Below, one piece after another: positions 7,568 through 16,189 of a stretch of 64,000 nucleotides of DNA. The notes below the pieces were generated by a model that was not told the DNA's origin, did not search any database, and saw only the letters and a list, made by a program, of their open reading frames with translations. Numbering within the stretch: position 1 is the stretch's first letter; each line of letters starts with the position of its first letter. Origin of the DNA: AC-32 sp038237925 (GTDB taxonomy: Bacteria; Actinomycetota; Thermoleophilia; Gaiellales; Gaiellaceae); the NCBI GenBank assembly GCA_038237925.1, contig JBBRYF010000006.1, forward strand, positions 62,001 through 126,000, written 5' to 3'. A program made the translations under genes and the position numbers.

Positions 7568-9013
7568 GTGAGAACAGGTGGGCTGATGCGCGGGCACAAC
7601 CGACTGCTGCAGCGTCTCGTCGTGGCGGCCGTCGGCGCTTTTACGCTAGTCATCGTCGCCATCTCGCTCGGCGCCGAGGCGCGAAAGCGCGGTCCTCTCG
7701 TCGTGCGCGTGTCGCGCGACACGACGAGCGGCGCGCCGGAGTTTCAGCACGAGACCGAGGTCGAGCCGTCGATCGCGGCCGGGCCGCGCGGGCTGCTGGT
7801 GACCGTGTACCAGGTCGGCCGAACGGTCTTGCACGGCTCGGCGAGGATCGGCTGGGCCACCTCGCGCGACGGCGGCCGGCACTGGCGGCATGGATACCTC
7901 GAGCCCATCACACGCTCGGGCGTAACGCCGCAGGCGGCACTCGGGGTCACGGACGCGGTCGCTACCTACGACGCCGTTCACAAGGTCTGGGTCGCTGCAT
8001 CGATCGCCGACTTCGCGCACGGATCGCGGACGCTCGAGGTGAATCGCTCCAAGGACGGCTACCACTGGTCGGCTCCGATCGAGGTCGCGAAAGGCGTGGT
8101 CGACAAGGACTGGCTGACGTGCGACAAGGGCGCGCGCAGCGGTTTCAGAGGTCGCTGCTACATCAGCTTCACCCGCGAGGATCAGGAGCGCCTCGGCGTG
8201 CGTTACTCGGTCGACGGAGGCTCCTCCTGGTCCTCCGAGACACCCATCACATCGACTCTTGGGCGCCCGGCGGGATCGTTCCCAGTCGTCCGCCCGAACG
8301 GGCGGCTGGTGCTGCTTTTTCGCGAGGGCGCGGGGGTGCCGGGGGCGTACTCGGCCAAAGCGCTCTCGCCGTGGACCTTCACGGCGACCTCTTCGCTGGA
8401 TGGCGGGCGGACGTTTGGGAGCCGGACGAAGGTAGCGCTGGGGCTGCCGTACTTTCCGCCGCACACCCGGGCGGTCGCGTCGGCGATCACATCGGTTGTG
8501 GCCGACGCGAAAGGTCGGCTCTACGCCGTCTGGGAGACCTGCCGCTTCCGCAAGACGTGTTCCGGGAACGACCTAGCGCTCTCGACCTCGGCGGACGGGA
8601 GCAGGTGGTCGACGCCGAGGCGACTCCGGCTAGGTAACGGTGACCACGTCGTCCCCGGCCTGGGAATCGCGCCTTCCAAGCCCGGGAGAGCCGTACGTCT
8701 TGGGCTCTCGTTCTATGTCATCACGAAGGACACGTGTCGTCCCGTGAACTGCAGGCTGACTCCGTACTTCACCTCGTCGACGAACGGGGGCCGGGCGTGG
8801 ACGAAGCCGCTCCGGCTCTGGGCGCCGATTCCCTACCTCTGGCTCGCCCAGGCGCCGGCCGGCCAGGCGTTCATCGGTGACTACACCACCACGGCGTACG
8901 TCGGCAAGGTCGCGTGGTCCGCAGTCGGCGTGGCCACCCGCCCGACGGGCGCCCGCCTGCATCACAGCATCGCCGTCGCGCGGATTCGTCCGATCGACCT
9001 GCCTCACCGGTAG
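7568..9013 (+). CDS. Secreted sialidase/BNR-repeat beta-propeller protein
   Basis: 481 residues from GTG 7568; ATG 7586 (after AGGTGGG) is an equally good start. An N-terminal hydrophobic segment (LVVAAVGAFTLVIVAISLGA) is a signal peptide or anchor. Several Asp-box motifs occur: SRDGGRHW, SKDGYHW, SVDGGSSW, SLDGGRTF and STNGGRAW, spaced as propeller blades. No complete sialidase Arg triad was confirmed, so glycosidase activity is uncertain; many such proteins are binding propellers. It is transcribed away from the sulfotransferase. Confidence 0.75.
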   Translation: MRTGGLMRGHNRLLQRLVVAAVGAFTLVIVAISLGAEARKRGPLVVRVSRDTTSGAPEFQHETEVEPSIAAGPRGLLVTVYQVGRTVLHGSARIGWATSRDGGRHWRHGYLEPITRSGVTPQAALGVTDAVATYDAVHKVWVAASIADFAHGSRTLEVNRSKDGYHWSAPIEVAKGVVDKDWLTCDKGARSGFRGRCYISFTREDQERLGVRYSVDGGSSWSSETPITSTLGRPAGSFPVVRPNGRLVLLFREGAGVPGAYSAKALSPWTFTATSSLDGGRTFGSRTKVALGLPYFPPHTRAVASAITSVVADAKGRLYAVWETCRFRKTCSGNDLALSTSADGSRWSTPRRLRLGNGDHVVPGLGIAPSKPGRAVRLGLSFYVITKDTCRPVNCRLTPYFTSSTNGGRAWTKPLRLWAPIPYLWLAQAPAGQAFIGDYTTTAYVGKVAWSAVGVATRPTGARLHHSIAVARIRPIDLPHR

Positions 9014-9054
9014 CGGTTCCCCGCATCCCGCCGTAGGTAGGATCGGCCGCGGAT

Positions 9055-10278
9055 TTGGTGCGAACGGTTTCTCAGCACGACAACGACCGCCTGCTCGCCC
9101 TCGGCGTGTCGCACCATCACGCGCCGCTGGAGGTGCGCGAGCGCCTCTACCTCGCCGACGGCTACGCGGTCGGGCTCGCCTCTCTGCTCGCGGGCGATGG
9201 CGCCGAGGCGGTCGTGCTCTCCACCTGCAACCGCACCGAGATCTATCTCTACGGCGGCGAGCCCGAGCGGGCGCGCGAAGAGCTCGAGGGCCGCTCCGGG
9301 CTCGAGCTCGAGAGCGTGCTCGCGCGCTGGGACGACGGCGAGGCCGTCTCGCACCTCTTCCGCGTTGCCGCCGGCCTCGACTCGCTCGTGCCCGGCGAGT
9401 CGCAAATCCTCGGCCAGGTCCGGCTCGCGTACGACGGGGCGCGCAGCGCAGGTGCGACCGGCGCGCTGCTGAACCGGCTCTTCGAAGAGGCCCTCCGCGC
9501 AGGCAAGCGCGTCCGCACCGAGGCGAAGCTGCACGAGCTCCCCGAGTCGGTCGCCACGTCTGCGGTCGAGCTGGCGGCGCGCGAGCTGGGCGAGCTTGCG
9601 GGCAAGCGGGCGCTGCTCTTCGGCGCTGGGAAGATGAGCGAGCTGGCCGCGCGCGACCTGAGGCGCCGCGGCGCCGAGGTGGTCGTCGCGAGCCGCACGC
9701 TCGAGAGCGCCCAGGACCTCGCTGAGCGCGTGGGAGGCATCGCCTCCGCGTTCGACGCCGTCGCCGTCGAGCTCCCGGCCGCAGACCTCGTCATTTCCGC
9801 GACCCGCTGTCCGTATCCGATCCTGCACGCCGAGGCCGTGAGCAAGCGCGACAAGCCGCTCGTGCTGATCGACGTGGCCGTCCCGCGCGACCTCGATCCC
9901 GCGATCGGTGAGCTCGAGGGCTGCACGCTCTTCGACATCGACGCGCTCGGCGACGGGTTCGTCGGCCGCGAGGAGGACATCCGTGAGGCAGAGGCGATCG
10001 TCGCCCAGGAGGCCGCCCGGTTTGCCGAGTGGCGCCGCTCCCGCGACGCGGCCGAGGCGATCCGCGACCTGCGCCGTCATGCGGAGGAGATCCGCTCCGA
10101 GGAGCTGGCCCGCGCCGGCTCGCGGCTGAGCGACCTCTCGCCGCGCGAGCGCGAGACCGTCGAGACGCTGACCTCGCAGATCGTGAACAAGCTGCTGCAC
10201 GCGCCCACGATCCGCGCCAAGGAGGCCGGCTCGGAGCCTCTGCGAGACCTCTTCGCCCTGCGCGACGACGGCGAGTGA
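9055..10278 (+). CDS. hemA: Glutamyl-tRNA reductase
   Basis: 407 residues. It reduces glutamyl-tRNA(Glu) to glutamate-1-semialdehyde with NADPH, the first step of C5 tetrapyrrole synthesis. STCNRTEIYLYG holds the catalytic Cys, GESQILGQVR and the FEEALRAGKRVRTE helix are family signatures, and LLFGAGKMSELAARDLRRRG is the NADPH-binding Rossmann motif. The length is typical. TTG 9055 or GTG 9058 is the start; no strong ribosome site is seen. The TGA overlaps the GTG of hemL, so the two enzymes of ALA synthesis are translationally coupled. Confidence 0.95.
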   Translation: MVRTVSQHDNDRLLALGVSHHHAPLEVRERLYLADGYAVGLASLLAGDGAEAVVLSTCNRTEIYLYGGEPERAREELEGRSGLELESVLARWDDGEAVSHLFRVAAGLDSLVPGESQILGQVRLAYDGARSAGATGALLNRLFEEALRAGKRVRTEAKLHELPESVATSAVELAARELGELAGKRALLFGAGKMSELAARDLRRRGAEVVVASRTLESAQDLAERVGGIASAFDAVAVELPAADLVISATRCPYPILHAEAVSKRDKPLVLIDVAVPRDLDPAIGELEGCTLFDIDALGDGFVGREEDIREAEAIVAQEAARFAEWRRSRDAAEAIRDLRRHAEEIRSEELARAGSRLSDLSPRERETVETLTSQIVNKLLHAPTIRAKEAGSEPLRDLFALRDDGE

Positions 10279-11435
10279 AGGCGGGCGAGCTCTATGCACG
10301 CGCGCTGAAGCTGATTCCCGGCGGCGTCAATTCGCCGGTGCGTGCCATGAAGGCGGTCGGCCTCGACGAGCCGATCTTCGCCGCACGTGGGGAGGGGGCG
10401 TACCTCGAGGACGCCGAAGGCCGCCGCCTGCTCGACTGGGTCCTCTCGTGGGGCCCGCTGATCTTCGGGCACGCCGACCCTGAAACCGTCGACGCCGTCG
10501 TCGCAGCAGCGCGCGACGGAACGACCTTCGGCACCGCCACCGAGCGTGAGGTCGAGCTCGCCGCCGAGATCGTCGACGCGGTGCCCTCGGTGGAGATGGT
10601 GCGACTCGTCTCGTCGGGGACGGAGGCCGCGATGACCGCTTTGCGACTTGCCCGCGCCGCGACCGGGCGGGAGCCGTTCGTCCGATTCCGTGGCTGCTAC
10701 CACGGGCACGCGGATCCCTTCCTCTCCGAGGCGGGCTCAGGCGTTCGGACGCTCGGGATCGACGCGCAGGGCGAGGGGCGAGTGGTCGACTACAACGACC
10801 TTGACGCTGTCGAACGCGAGATCGAGGGCGCTGCCTGCGTCTTCGTCGAGCCGGTCGCCGGCAACATGGGCGTCGTCCCGCCGGCCGACGGTTTTCTCGA
10901 AGGCCTGCGGCGACTCTGCGACGAGAGCGGCGCGCTGCTCGTCTTCGACGAGGTGATCACCGGCTTCCGCGTCGCGCGCGGGGGCGCTCAGGAGCGCTTC
11001 GGCGTGCTGCCCGACCTGACGGTGCTCGGCAAGATCGTCGGCGGCGGCCTGCCGCTGGCCGCTTTCGGCGGCTCTGCCGAGCTGATGGAGCGGTTAGCGC
11101 CGGCCGGCGACGTGTATCAGGCCGGCACGCTGTCGGGCAATCCGCTCGCGACTGCTGCGGGGATCTCCGTTCTTCGGCGGCTGACGCCCAACGTCTACGA
11201 CGATCTGGAGCGGAAGGGACAGCGCCTCGACGCCCTGGGCAAGTACGGCCGCTTCGAACGCGTCGGCGCGATGGGGACGCTGTTCGTCGACGACTACCCG
11301 GCGCTCTTCCGCCACCTGCTCGGGCGCGGCATCTACCTCGCGCCGTCGCAGAACGAGGCGATGTTCCTCTCGACAGCGCATGGCGACCAGGAGATCGACC
11401 GCACGCTCGCCGCGGTCGCAGAGTTCGTCGGCTGA
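10275..11435 (+). CDS. hemL: Glutamate-1-semialdehyde 2,1-aminomutase
   Basis: 386 residues from GTG 10275, which overlaps the hemA stop (GTGA). It is a PLP-dependent class III aminotransferase-fold enzyme making 5-aminolevulinate. It shows LIPGGVNSPVRAMKAVGLDE at the N terminus, VSSGTEAAMTALRLARAATG for phosphate binding, CYHGHADPF, LLVFDEVITGFRVARGG, and the PLP lysine in LTVLGKIVGGGLPLAAFGG. It is about 40 residues shorter than most HemL proteins. The trimming is in the loop after the CYHGHAD motif and in the C-terminal domain; all core motifs are kept. The rest of the heme pathway is not in the window. Confidence 0.95.
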   Translation: MKAGELYARALKLIPGGVNSPVRAMKAVGLDEPIFAARGEGAYLEDAEGRRLLDWVLSWGPLIFGHADPETVDAVVAAARDGTTFGTATEREVELAAEIVDAVPSVEMVRLVSSGTEAAMTALRLARAATGREPFVRFRGCYHGHADPFLSEAGSGVRTLGIDAQGEGRVVDYNDLDAVEREIEGAACVFVEPVAGNMGVVPPADGFLEGLRRLCDESGALLVFDEVITGFRVARGGAQERFGVLPDLTVLGKIVGGGLPLAAFGGSAELMERLAPAGDVYQAGTLSGNPLATAAGISVLRRLTPNVYDDLERKGQRLDALGKYGRFERVGAMGTLFVDDYPALFRHLLGRGIYLAPSQNEAMFLSTAHGDQEIDRTLAAVAEFVG

Positions 11436-11519
11436 CCCTCGGCGCGCGCTTGACGCCGGTGTCCAAGACGAAAAATCGGTGCTACTCTCGACATGTTCGC
11501 AAAGGGGGTGGGGGCGGAC

Positions 11520-12200
11520 ATGAAGATCAGAACCAATCGAATCCATCGCTCGATTGTGGCCGCGTGGTCGCCGTCCGGTGCCCGCACCTGCGTCCTCCTG
11601 CTTGCGCTCGTGGCGCTGGCCGGATTCGCCGGCGCCTACGCGGTGGGCGGCACCGCTGCAACGGGCGCGATTACGACGGTGCCGAATCCGGACCCGCCGC
11701 CGCAGCCTCCTCCTCCGCCCGTTCCGCCACCTCCGCCACCTCCGCCGCCACCGCCACCGCCACCTCCGCCTCCGCCTCCGCCTCCGCCGACGTATGTCGC
11801 GCCGCCACCACCACCGGTGCACGCGCCGCCAAGGCCGAAGCGCCATCGGCCGAAGCCGGTTCAGAAGAGGAAGGTAAAGAAGGTGAAGGTGGCAGCCGTT
11901 CCGACGAGGTCCGATTGGACACAGAGACCGCCTGACGCCCGCGGCCCGAGGGCGCTCGCCACGCCCGTCGCGGCTGCCGTTGGAGCCACGAGCACCTCGT
12001 CGACCCTGCCCTCGCTTCTGCTCGGCGCCGCGCTCCTGGTTGCGCTCCTGGCCGTCGCCATCGCCAGCGTCCCCCCGAGGGTGCTTCCGAGGCACATCAA
12101 CGTGCTCGCGTACGAACACCGTGAGACTGTCATCGCCGGCGGAACCGCCCTCGCCGTCAGCATCGCCCTCGGCCTCGCGATCGCGCTGTTCGGCTCGTGA
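11520..12200 (+). CDS. Membrane protein with long polyproline tract
   Basis: 226 residues from ATG 11520, preceded by a G-rich ribosome site; ATG 11493 is in frame and possible. There is an N-terminal hydrophobic segment (VLLLALVALAGFAGAYAVGG), then a proline tract of about 40 residues interrupted by a few Gln, Val and Ala (11690-11820), a basic stretch rich in Lys/Arg/Pro, and two C-terminal membrane helices (LLLGAALLVALLAVAIAS and a last one ending ALGLAIALFGS). The proline rod probably spans the cell wall. The stop overlaps the GTG of the next, secreted repeat protein, so the two may act together. No known family. Confidence 0.7.
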   Translation: MKIRTNRIHRSIVAAWSPSGARTCVLLLALVALAGFAGAYAVGGTAATGAITTVPNPDPPPQPPPPPVPPPPPPPPPPPPPPPPPPPPPPTYVAPPPPPVHAPPRPKRHRPKPVQKRKVKKVKVAAVPTRSDWTQRPPDARGPRALATPVAAAVGATSTSSTLPSLLLGAALLVALLAVAIASVPPRVLPRHINVLAYEHRETVIAGGTALAVSIALGLAIALFGS

Positions 12201-14140
12201 GAGGACGCATCTTTTTCCTCGCGGCGATCGCCTTCGTGGTCGGCGTCACGCTGACCGGGAGTGCAGCGGCCGATGCCCCGACGCCGACGATCGCCTCGCA
12301 TCCGAACGATCCCACCGCGGCGCAGAACGCCACCTTTACCTTCACCGACTCGGACTCGGTTGCCGGGTACTCGTGCAGCCTCGACGGCTCGGGCCCCACC
12401 GACTGCAGCAGCGGCTCGGCGAGCTACTCGGGCCGGGCCGACGGCCAGCACAGCTTCAGCGTGACGGCGACCGATTCGGCCGGCAACACGAGCGCGCCGC
12501 AGACCTTCACCTGGACGGTCGACACGACGCCACCCGCGACGCCGACGATCGCCTCGCATCCGAACGATCCCACCGCGGCGCAGAGCGCCACCTTTACCTT
12601 CACCGACTCGGACTCGGTTGCCGGGTACTCGTGCAGCCTCGACGGCTCGGGCCCCACCGACTGCAGCAGCGGCTCGGCGAGCTACTCGGGCCTGGCCGAC
12701 GGCCAGCACAGCTTCAGCGTGACGGCGACCGATTCGGCCGGCAACACGAGCGCGCCGCAGACCTTCAGCTGGACGGTCGACACGACGCCTCCTGCGCAGC
12801 CGACGATTCAGGGTGCGCCGACGAATCCCAGCGGCGCGCCCGAGGCGACCTTCACCTTCACCGACGGCGACGAAGTGGCGTCGTATCGCTGCCAGCTCGA
12901 CGGCGGAGGCTTTGCATCGTGCTCCTCGGGAGTGGCATACAGCCTCTCCGACGGCTCGCACACATTCCAGGTCGTGGCGCTCGACGAGCTCGGCCACACG
13001 AGCGATCCGGCTACATACACCTGGACGATCGACACCGTTCACCCGCTCGTCACCATCACCGACAAGCCGCCGCTCGATACGAACCAGACCAGCGCGGACT
13101 TCAGTTTCTCCTCGGACGCGGGAGCGGCTGGATACCAGTGTCGCCTCGACGGCGCCGCATTCGCTTCGTGCACGAGCCCGCAGCACTACGGCGGACTGGG
13201 CGACGGTTCCCACACGTTCTCCGTCCGTTCGATCTCGACCGGAGGAACCCCGGGCCTGGCCACGGCCTACGCCTGGACCGTCGACACGGTCCCGCCCCAG
13301 ACGGCGATCGGCTCGGCGCCGCCGGCCGCGAGCACCAGCCGCTCGGCGACCTTCAGCTTTACGAGCAGCGAGTCCGGCTCCACCTTCGTCTGCAGCATCA
13401 AATCGTCCGGGTTCACGCCGTGCTCTTCACCGCAGACGTACAGCGGCCTCGGCGACGGGACGTACACCTTCCGCGTCGAGGCGCTCGACGCCGCGGGCAA
13501 TGCCGATCCGACCGCCGCCGCGTACTCGTGGACGATCTCCGGCGTCGGCCCGCCGACCGTCGACTTCCAGCCCCCAGCCAACGTCAAGAAGCTGCGCCGG
13601 AACGTCGGTTACGGCCGTATGCAGCTTCGCTGGCGGAAGCCCCCGGACAAGGATTTCGACCATGTCGGCGTATACGCCTCCACGAGCCCGAGGACGCCTC
13701 CCCGGAAGCTCGTCTACTCAGGCAGGAGCCAGTCGTACACCGACCGACGCTTCAAGAACGGGCAGTACTACCGCTATCTCGTGGTCAGCTACGACCACGT
13801 GAAGAACGCCTCGGGTGGTACTCCGGCGCTCGTGCGGCCGAGCGCGCTCCTGACCTCGCCGCGGGATGCGACCGTTGTCAAGAGTGTTCCCGTCTTCCGT
13901 TGGGCGGCCGTCCCGCGCGCGACCTACTACAACATCCAGCTCTACTCGCACGGCGAGAAGCTGCTCACCACCTGGCCCAGGAAGGCGCGGCAGTTCCTGT
14001 CCCGGCAGTGGCGATACGGCGGACACTCGCGCTCGCTCCGTCGAGGCTTCTATGTCTGGTATGTCTGGCCGGGCTTCGGGTCGAGGGCACAGGCGCACTA
14101 CGGGCAGTTGCTCGGTCAGGGCACGTTCAGGGTTCGCTGA
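12197..14140 (+). CDS. Secreted Ig-like repeat protein with Fn3-type C terminus
   Basis: 647 residues from a GTG overlapping the previous stop. The signal peptide (FFLAAIAFVVGVTLTGSAAA) is followed by five Ig-like modules of about 86 residues, each with TFTFTDSD, a Cys pair (CSLDG then CSSG) and SFSVTATDSAGNTSAP then WTVDTTPP. Residues about 450-647 hold two fibronectin-III-like domains (MQLRWRKPPDKDFDHVGVYA and FRWAAVPRATYYNIQLY). Each Cys pair probably forms a disulfide. The first two modules are almost identical in DNA. The same module occurs in the large protein at 55538. It is probably a cell-surface adhesion or scaffold protein. Its 3' end overlaps the convergent HIT gene by 14 nt. Confidence 0.8.
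   Translation: MRGRIFFLAAIAFVVGVTLTGSAAADAPTPTIASHPNDPTAAQNATFTFTDSDSVAGYSCSLDGSGPTDCSSGSASYSGRADGQHSFSVTATDSAGNTSAPQTFTWTVDTTPPATPTIASHPNDPTAAQSATFTFTDSDSVAGYSCSLDGSGPTDCSSGSASYSGLADGQHSFSVTATDSAGNTSAPQTFSWTVDTTPPAQPTIQGAPTNPSGAPEATFTFTDGDEVASYRCQLDGGGFASCSSGVAYSLSDGSHTFQVVALDELGHTSDPATYTWTIDTVHPLVTITDKPPLDTNQTSADFSFSSDAGAAGYQCRLDGAAFASCTSPQHYGGLGDGSHTFSVRSISTGGTPGLATAYAWTVDTVPPQTAIGSAPPAASTSRSATFSFTSSESGSTFVCSIKSSGFTPCSSPQTYSGLGDGTYTFRVEALDAAGNADPTAAAYSWTISGVGPPTVDFQPPANVKKLRRNVGYGRMQLRWRKPPDKDFDHVGVYASTSPRTPPRKLVYSGRSQSYTDRRFKNGQYYRYLVVSYDHVKNASGGTPALVRPSALLTSPRDATVVKSVPVFRWAAVPRATYYNIQLYSHGEKLLTTWPRKARQFLSRQWRYGGHSRSLRRGFYVWYVWPGFGSRAQAHYGQLLGQGTFRVR
12281..12796 (+). repeat. Tandem 258-bp duplication in coding DNA
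   Basis: Units 12281-12538 and 12539-12796 are direct tandem copies, 258 bp (86 codons) each. Only three differences were noted: AAC/AGC, CGG/CTG and ACC/AGC codon changes. The later modules of the same gene are much more diverged, so this pair is recent or gene-converted. Confidence 0.9.
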
Positions 14141-14624
14141 CGTCCGCCCGCCACGCCTCTGCGAGCCGTCGGCGGGTTTCGGCCAGGTGCTCCGGGAGCA
14201 CCTTCACATCTGCGAGGACGGGCATGAAGTTCGTGTCACCTGCCCAGCGGGGGACGACGTGCAGATGGATGTGGTCGACAACCCCCGCGCCGGCGATTCG
14301 GCCCAGGTTCCAGCCGAGGTTGTGTCCCTCGGGCGCATAGACCTGCGCGAGCGCTTCGATGCCCTGCGCGGCGAGCCGGTGGATCTCGAGCACCTCCTCG
14401 TCGGTCAGACCCGCGAGCTCGCCCACGTGGCGGTACGCAGCGACCATCAAATGCCCGGACGAATAGGGGAACTTGTTCAGCAGCACGAAGGCGTGCTCGC
14501 CGCGGTGCACGACCAGCCGTTCCTCATCGTCGCCGGCGGTCGCGTCGCAGAAGACACAGCCCGGCTGCTCGTCCGCTTGCTTGATGTACTCGAGCCGCCA
14601 GGGGGCCCAGAGCTGCTTCGTCAC
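14127..14624 (-). CDS. HIT-family nucleotide hydrolase/transferase (AP4A phosphorylase-like)
   Basis: 165 residues. The histidine triad HIHLHVVPRW is at about residues 116-125. The opening TKQLWAPWRLEYI and the zinc-type CVFC motif near residue 24 are typical of the actinobacterial HIT branch related to ATP adenylyltransferases. LLNKFPYSSGHLMVAAYRHV is the usual core strand. It probably hydrolyses or phosphorolyses dinucleoside polyphosphates or AMP conjugates. It is divergent from the L,D-transpeptidase gene, with a 47-nt gap. Confidence 0.9.
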   Translation of the reverse strand: MTKQLWAPWRLEYIKQADEQPGCVFCDATAGDDEERLVVHRGEHAFVLLNKFPYSSGHLMVAAYRHVGELAGLTDEEVLEIHRLAAQGIEALAQVYAPEGHNLGWNLGRIAGAGVVDHIHLHVVPRWAGDTNFMPVLADVKVLPEHLAETRRRLAEAWRADVSEP

Positions 14625-14671
14625 GGCGCCGAGCCTACCGTTCAGCCTACGGAGCCCCTAAACTTCTGCTC

Positions 14672-15616
14672 GTGAAGCGGTTCGTGCTGTTCATCGCATT
14701 GGCGGCCGTCGCTTCCGGAGCCGCCGCCCCGAGCGCCCAGCGCACGGTGTCCGTGCGCCCCGGAGTTGCGATCGGCGGGCTGCGCGTGGGCGGCCTCACC
14801 TCGGAGCAGGCCAGGAACGCGATCTTGTGGTGGTACAACCGCCCGCTCCGGTTCGTCTTCTACGGCAAGCACTGGACGGCTCGGCCGGCCGCACTCGGCG
14901 CGAGCGTCGACACCGACAACGCCGTCCAGCAGGTGCTGAACGCGCGGCGGACAGATCATCTCTCGCTGCGCTTGAAGGTCGACCCCGGGCAGATCCAGCG
15001 CTACGTGCGCGCTCTCGACGGCCGGCTCTCGGTCGACGCGCAGGATGCGACGGCGACGCTGAAGGGTCTCCAGCCGGTGATCGAGCCCGGCAAGCCGGGG
15101 CTCGCGCTGAACCGCCTCAAGACCACGCAGCGGATCGAGGCCGCGCTCGCGGTCGCTCGCCGACCGCTGCTGCACCCGGCCGCGCGCACCGTCGCGCCGT
15201 CACTGACCACGAACGGCTTCGGCGCCGTGGTTGTGATCTACCGCGGCTCGAACGTGCTTCACCTCTACAACGGGACACGGCCCTGGCGGACTTTCCAGGT
15301 CGCGACCGGCCAGTCGATCTACCCGACGCCGACCGGTTCCTGGCACGTGGTCGACATGCAGCGGAACCCGTGGTGGCGGCCGCCGGACTCGCCGTGGGCG
15401 AAGGGCCTGAAGCCGATCCCGCCCGGGCCGGGCAACCCGCTCGGGACGCGCTGGATGGGGCTGGACGCTGCCGGCGTCGGCATGCACGGGACCCCGGATG
15501 CCGCGTCGATCGGCTATTCGGCCTCGCACGGCTGCATCCGCATGAGGATCCCCGATGCGGAGTGGCTCTTCGGCCACGTCCGCATCGGGACGCCGGTCTT
15601 CATCGTCAACGCATAG
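14672..15616 (+). CDS. L,D-transpeptidase (YkuD) with N-terminal peptidoglycan-binding region
   Basis: 314 residues from GTG 14672. A signal peptide (LFIALAAVASGAAAPSAQ) is followed by a VanW/PG-binding-4-like region around GGLRVGGLTSEQARNAIL. The YkuD domain occupies about residues 185-314, with catalytic motif HGTPDAASIGYSASHGCIRM (His, then Ser-His-Gly-Cys). YkuD enzymes form 3-3 peptidoglycan crosslinks or attach proteins to the wall. A clear terminator follows at once. Confidence 0.9.
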   Translation: MKRFVLFIALAAVASGAAAPSAQRTVSVRPGVAIGGLRVGGLTSEQARNAILWWYNRPLRFVFYGKHWTARPAALGASVDTDNAVQQVLNARRTDHLSLRLKVDPGQIQRYVRALDGRLSVDAQDATATLKGLQPVIEPGKPGLALNRLKTTQRIEAALAVARRPLLHPAARTVAPSLTTNGFGAVVVIYRGSNVLHLYNGTRPWRTFQVATGQSIYPTPTGSWHVVDMQRNPWWRPPDSPWAKGLKPIPPGPGNPLGTRWMGLDAAGVGMHGTPDAASIGYSASHGCIRMRIPDAEWLFGHVRIGTPVFIVNA

Positions 15617-15620
15617 GCGA

Positions 15621-15640
15621 AGGCCCGCCGTAGCGGGCCT
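15621..15640 (+). terminator. Rho-independent terminator after L,D-transpeptidase gene
   Basis: An 8-bp perfect stem (AGGCCCGC / GCGGGCCT) with loop CGTA, starting 5 nt after the stop codon and followed by CCTTTC. Confidence 0.8.
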
Positions 15641-15664
15641 CCTTTCGCGACAGGCGTCGGTGTG

Positions 15665-15988
15665 CTACTTGACCGTCAGGGTCAGGTGGTTGTCGTCGGT
15701 GGCCTGGCGCACCATCGTGATGTGGTACTTGCCCCTCACGCGGAGGGTCGCCTTCGTACCGACGCGCTCGAGCCTCGTGCCACGGGGTCCCTTGATCCGT
15801 AGCGTCGTCTCGTCGCGGTTGAGCAGCGCGACCGGCCCGTGCCGGACGACGGAGGTCACGTACTTGCCGCCGACTAGGAACGAGTGACAGCCAGGCTCGT
15901 GCATCGCGATGACGAGCGGAGCCTTCCCGGCTGCGGCGGGAGCCGCCAGTGCCAGGGCTGCAATTGCCGAAAGGATGAGCGTGCGCAT
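15665..15988 (-). CDS. Small secreted protein of unknown function
   Basis: 107 residues from ATG 15988, chosen because GGAGG lies 7 nt upstream; a longer frame from 16030 lacks a ribosome site. The signal peptide (LILSAIAALALAAPAAAG) is followed by a short beta-rich domain containing MHEPGCHSFLVGGKYV and ending HLTLTVK. The pattern of alternating strands with conserved HxxxC-H near the start could suggest a metal-binding beta sandwich, but no cupredoxin motif is complete. No family recognised. Confidence 0.65.
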   Translation of the reverse strand: MRTLILSAIAALALAAPAAAGKAPLVIAMHEPGCHSFLVGGKYVTSVVRHGPVALLNRDETTLRIKGPRGTRLERVGTKATLRVRGKYHITMVRQATDDNHLTLTVK

Positions 15989-16189
15989 GTATCTGCCTCC
16001 AGTACGTGTATCCGTGTACTCATCAGACACCGCGCGCAGCGGGACGGCATCCGCGAAGACCCGTGCTTCAGCGGGTGGAAACTACGGACGAGCGCGGCTG
16101 CGCGAGCAAGAGCCGGAGGACCGGTCTTCGACAGCAGCGCCGGTCCCCCACCGGCTGCCGCGGCGAAGGGGGGCGAGAACCTGCGCCAG

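Noticed and set aside
11861..13213. 450-codon minus-strand frame across the Ig-repeat gene
   Set aside because: It mirrors the repeat DNA of the real gene; product is Arg/Val/Gly repeats with no domain.
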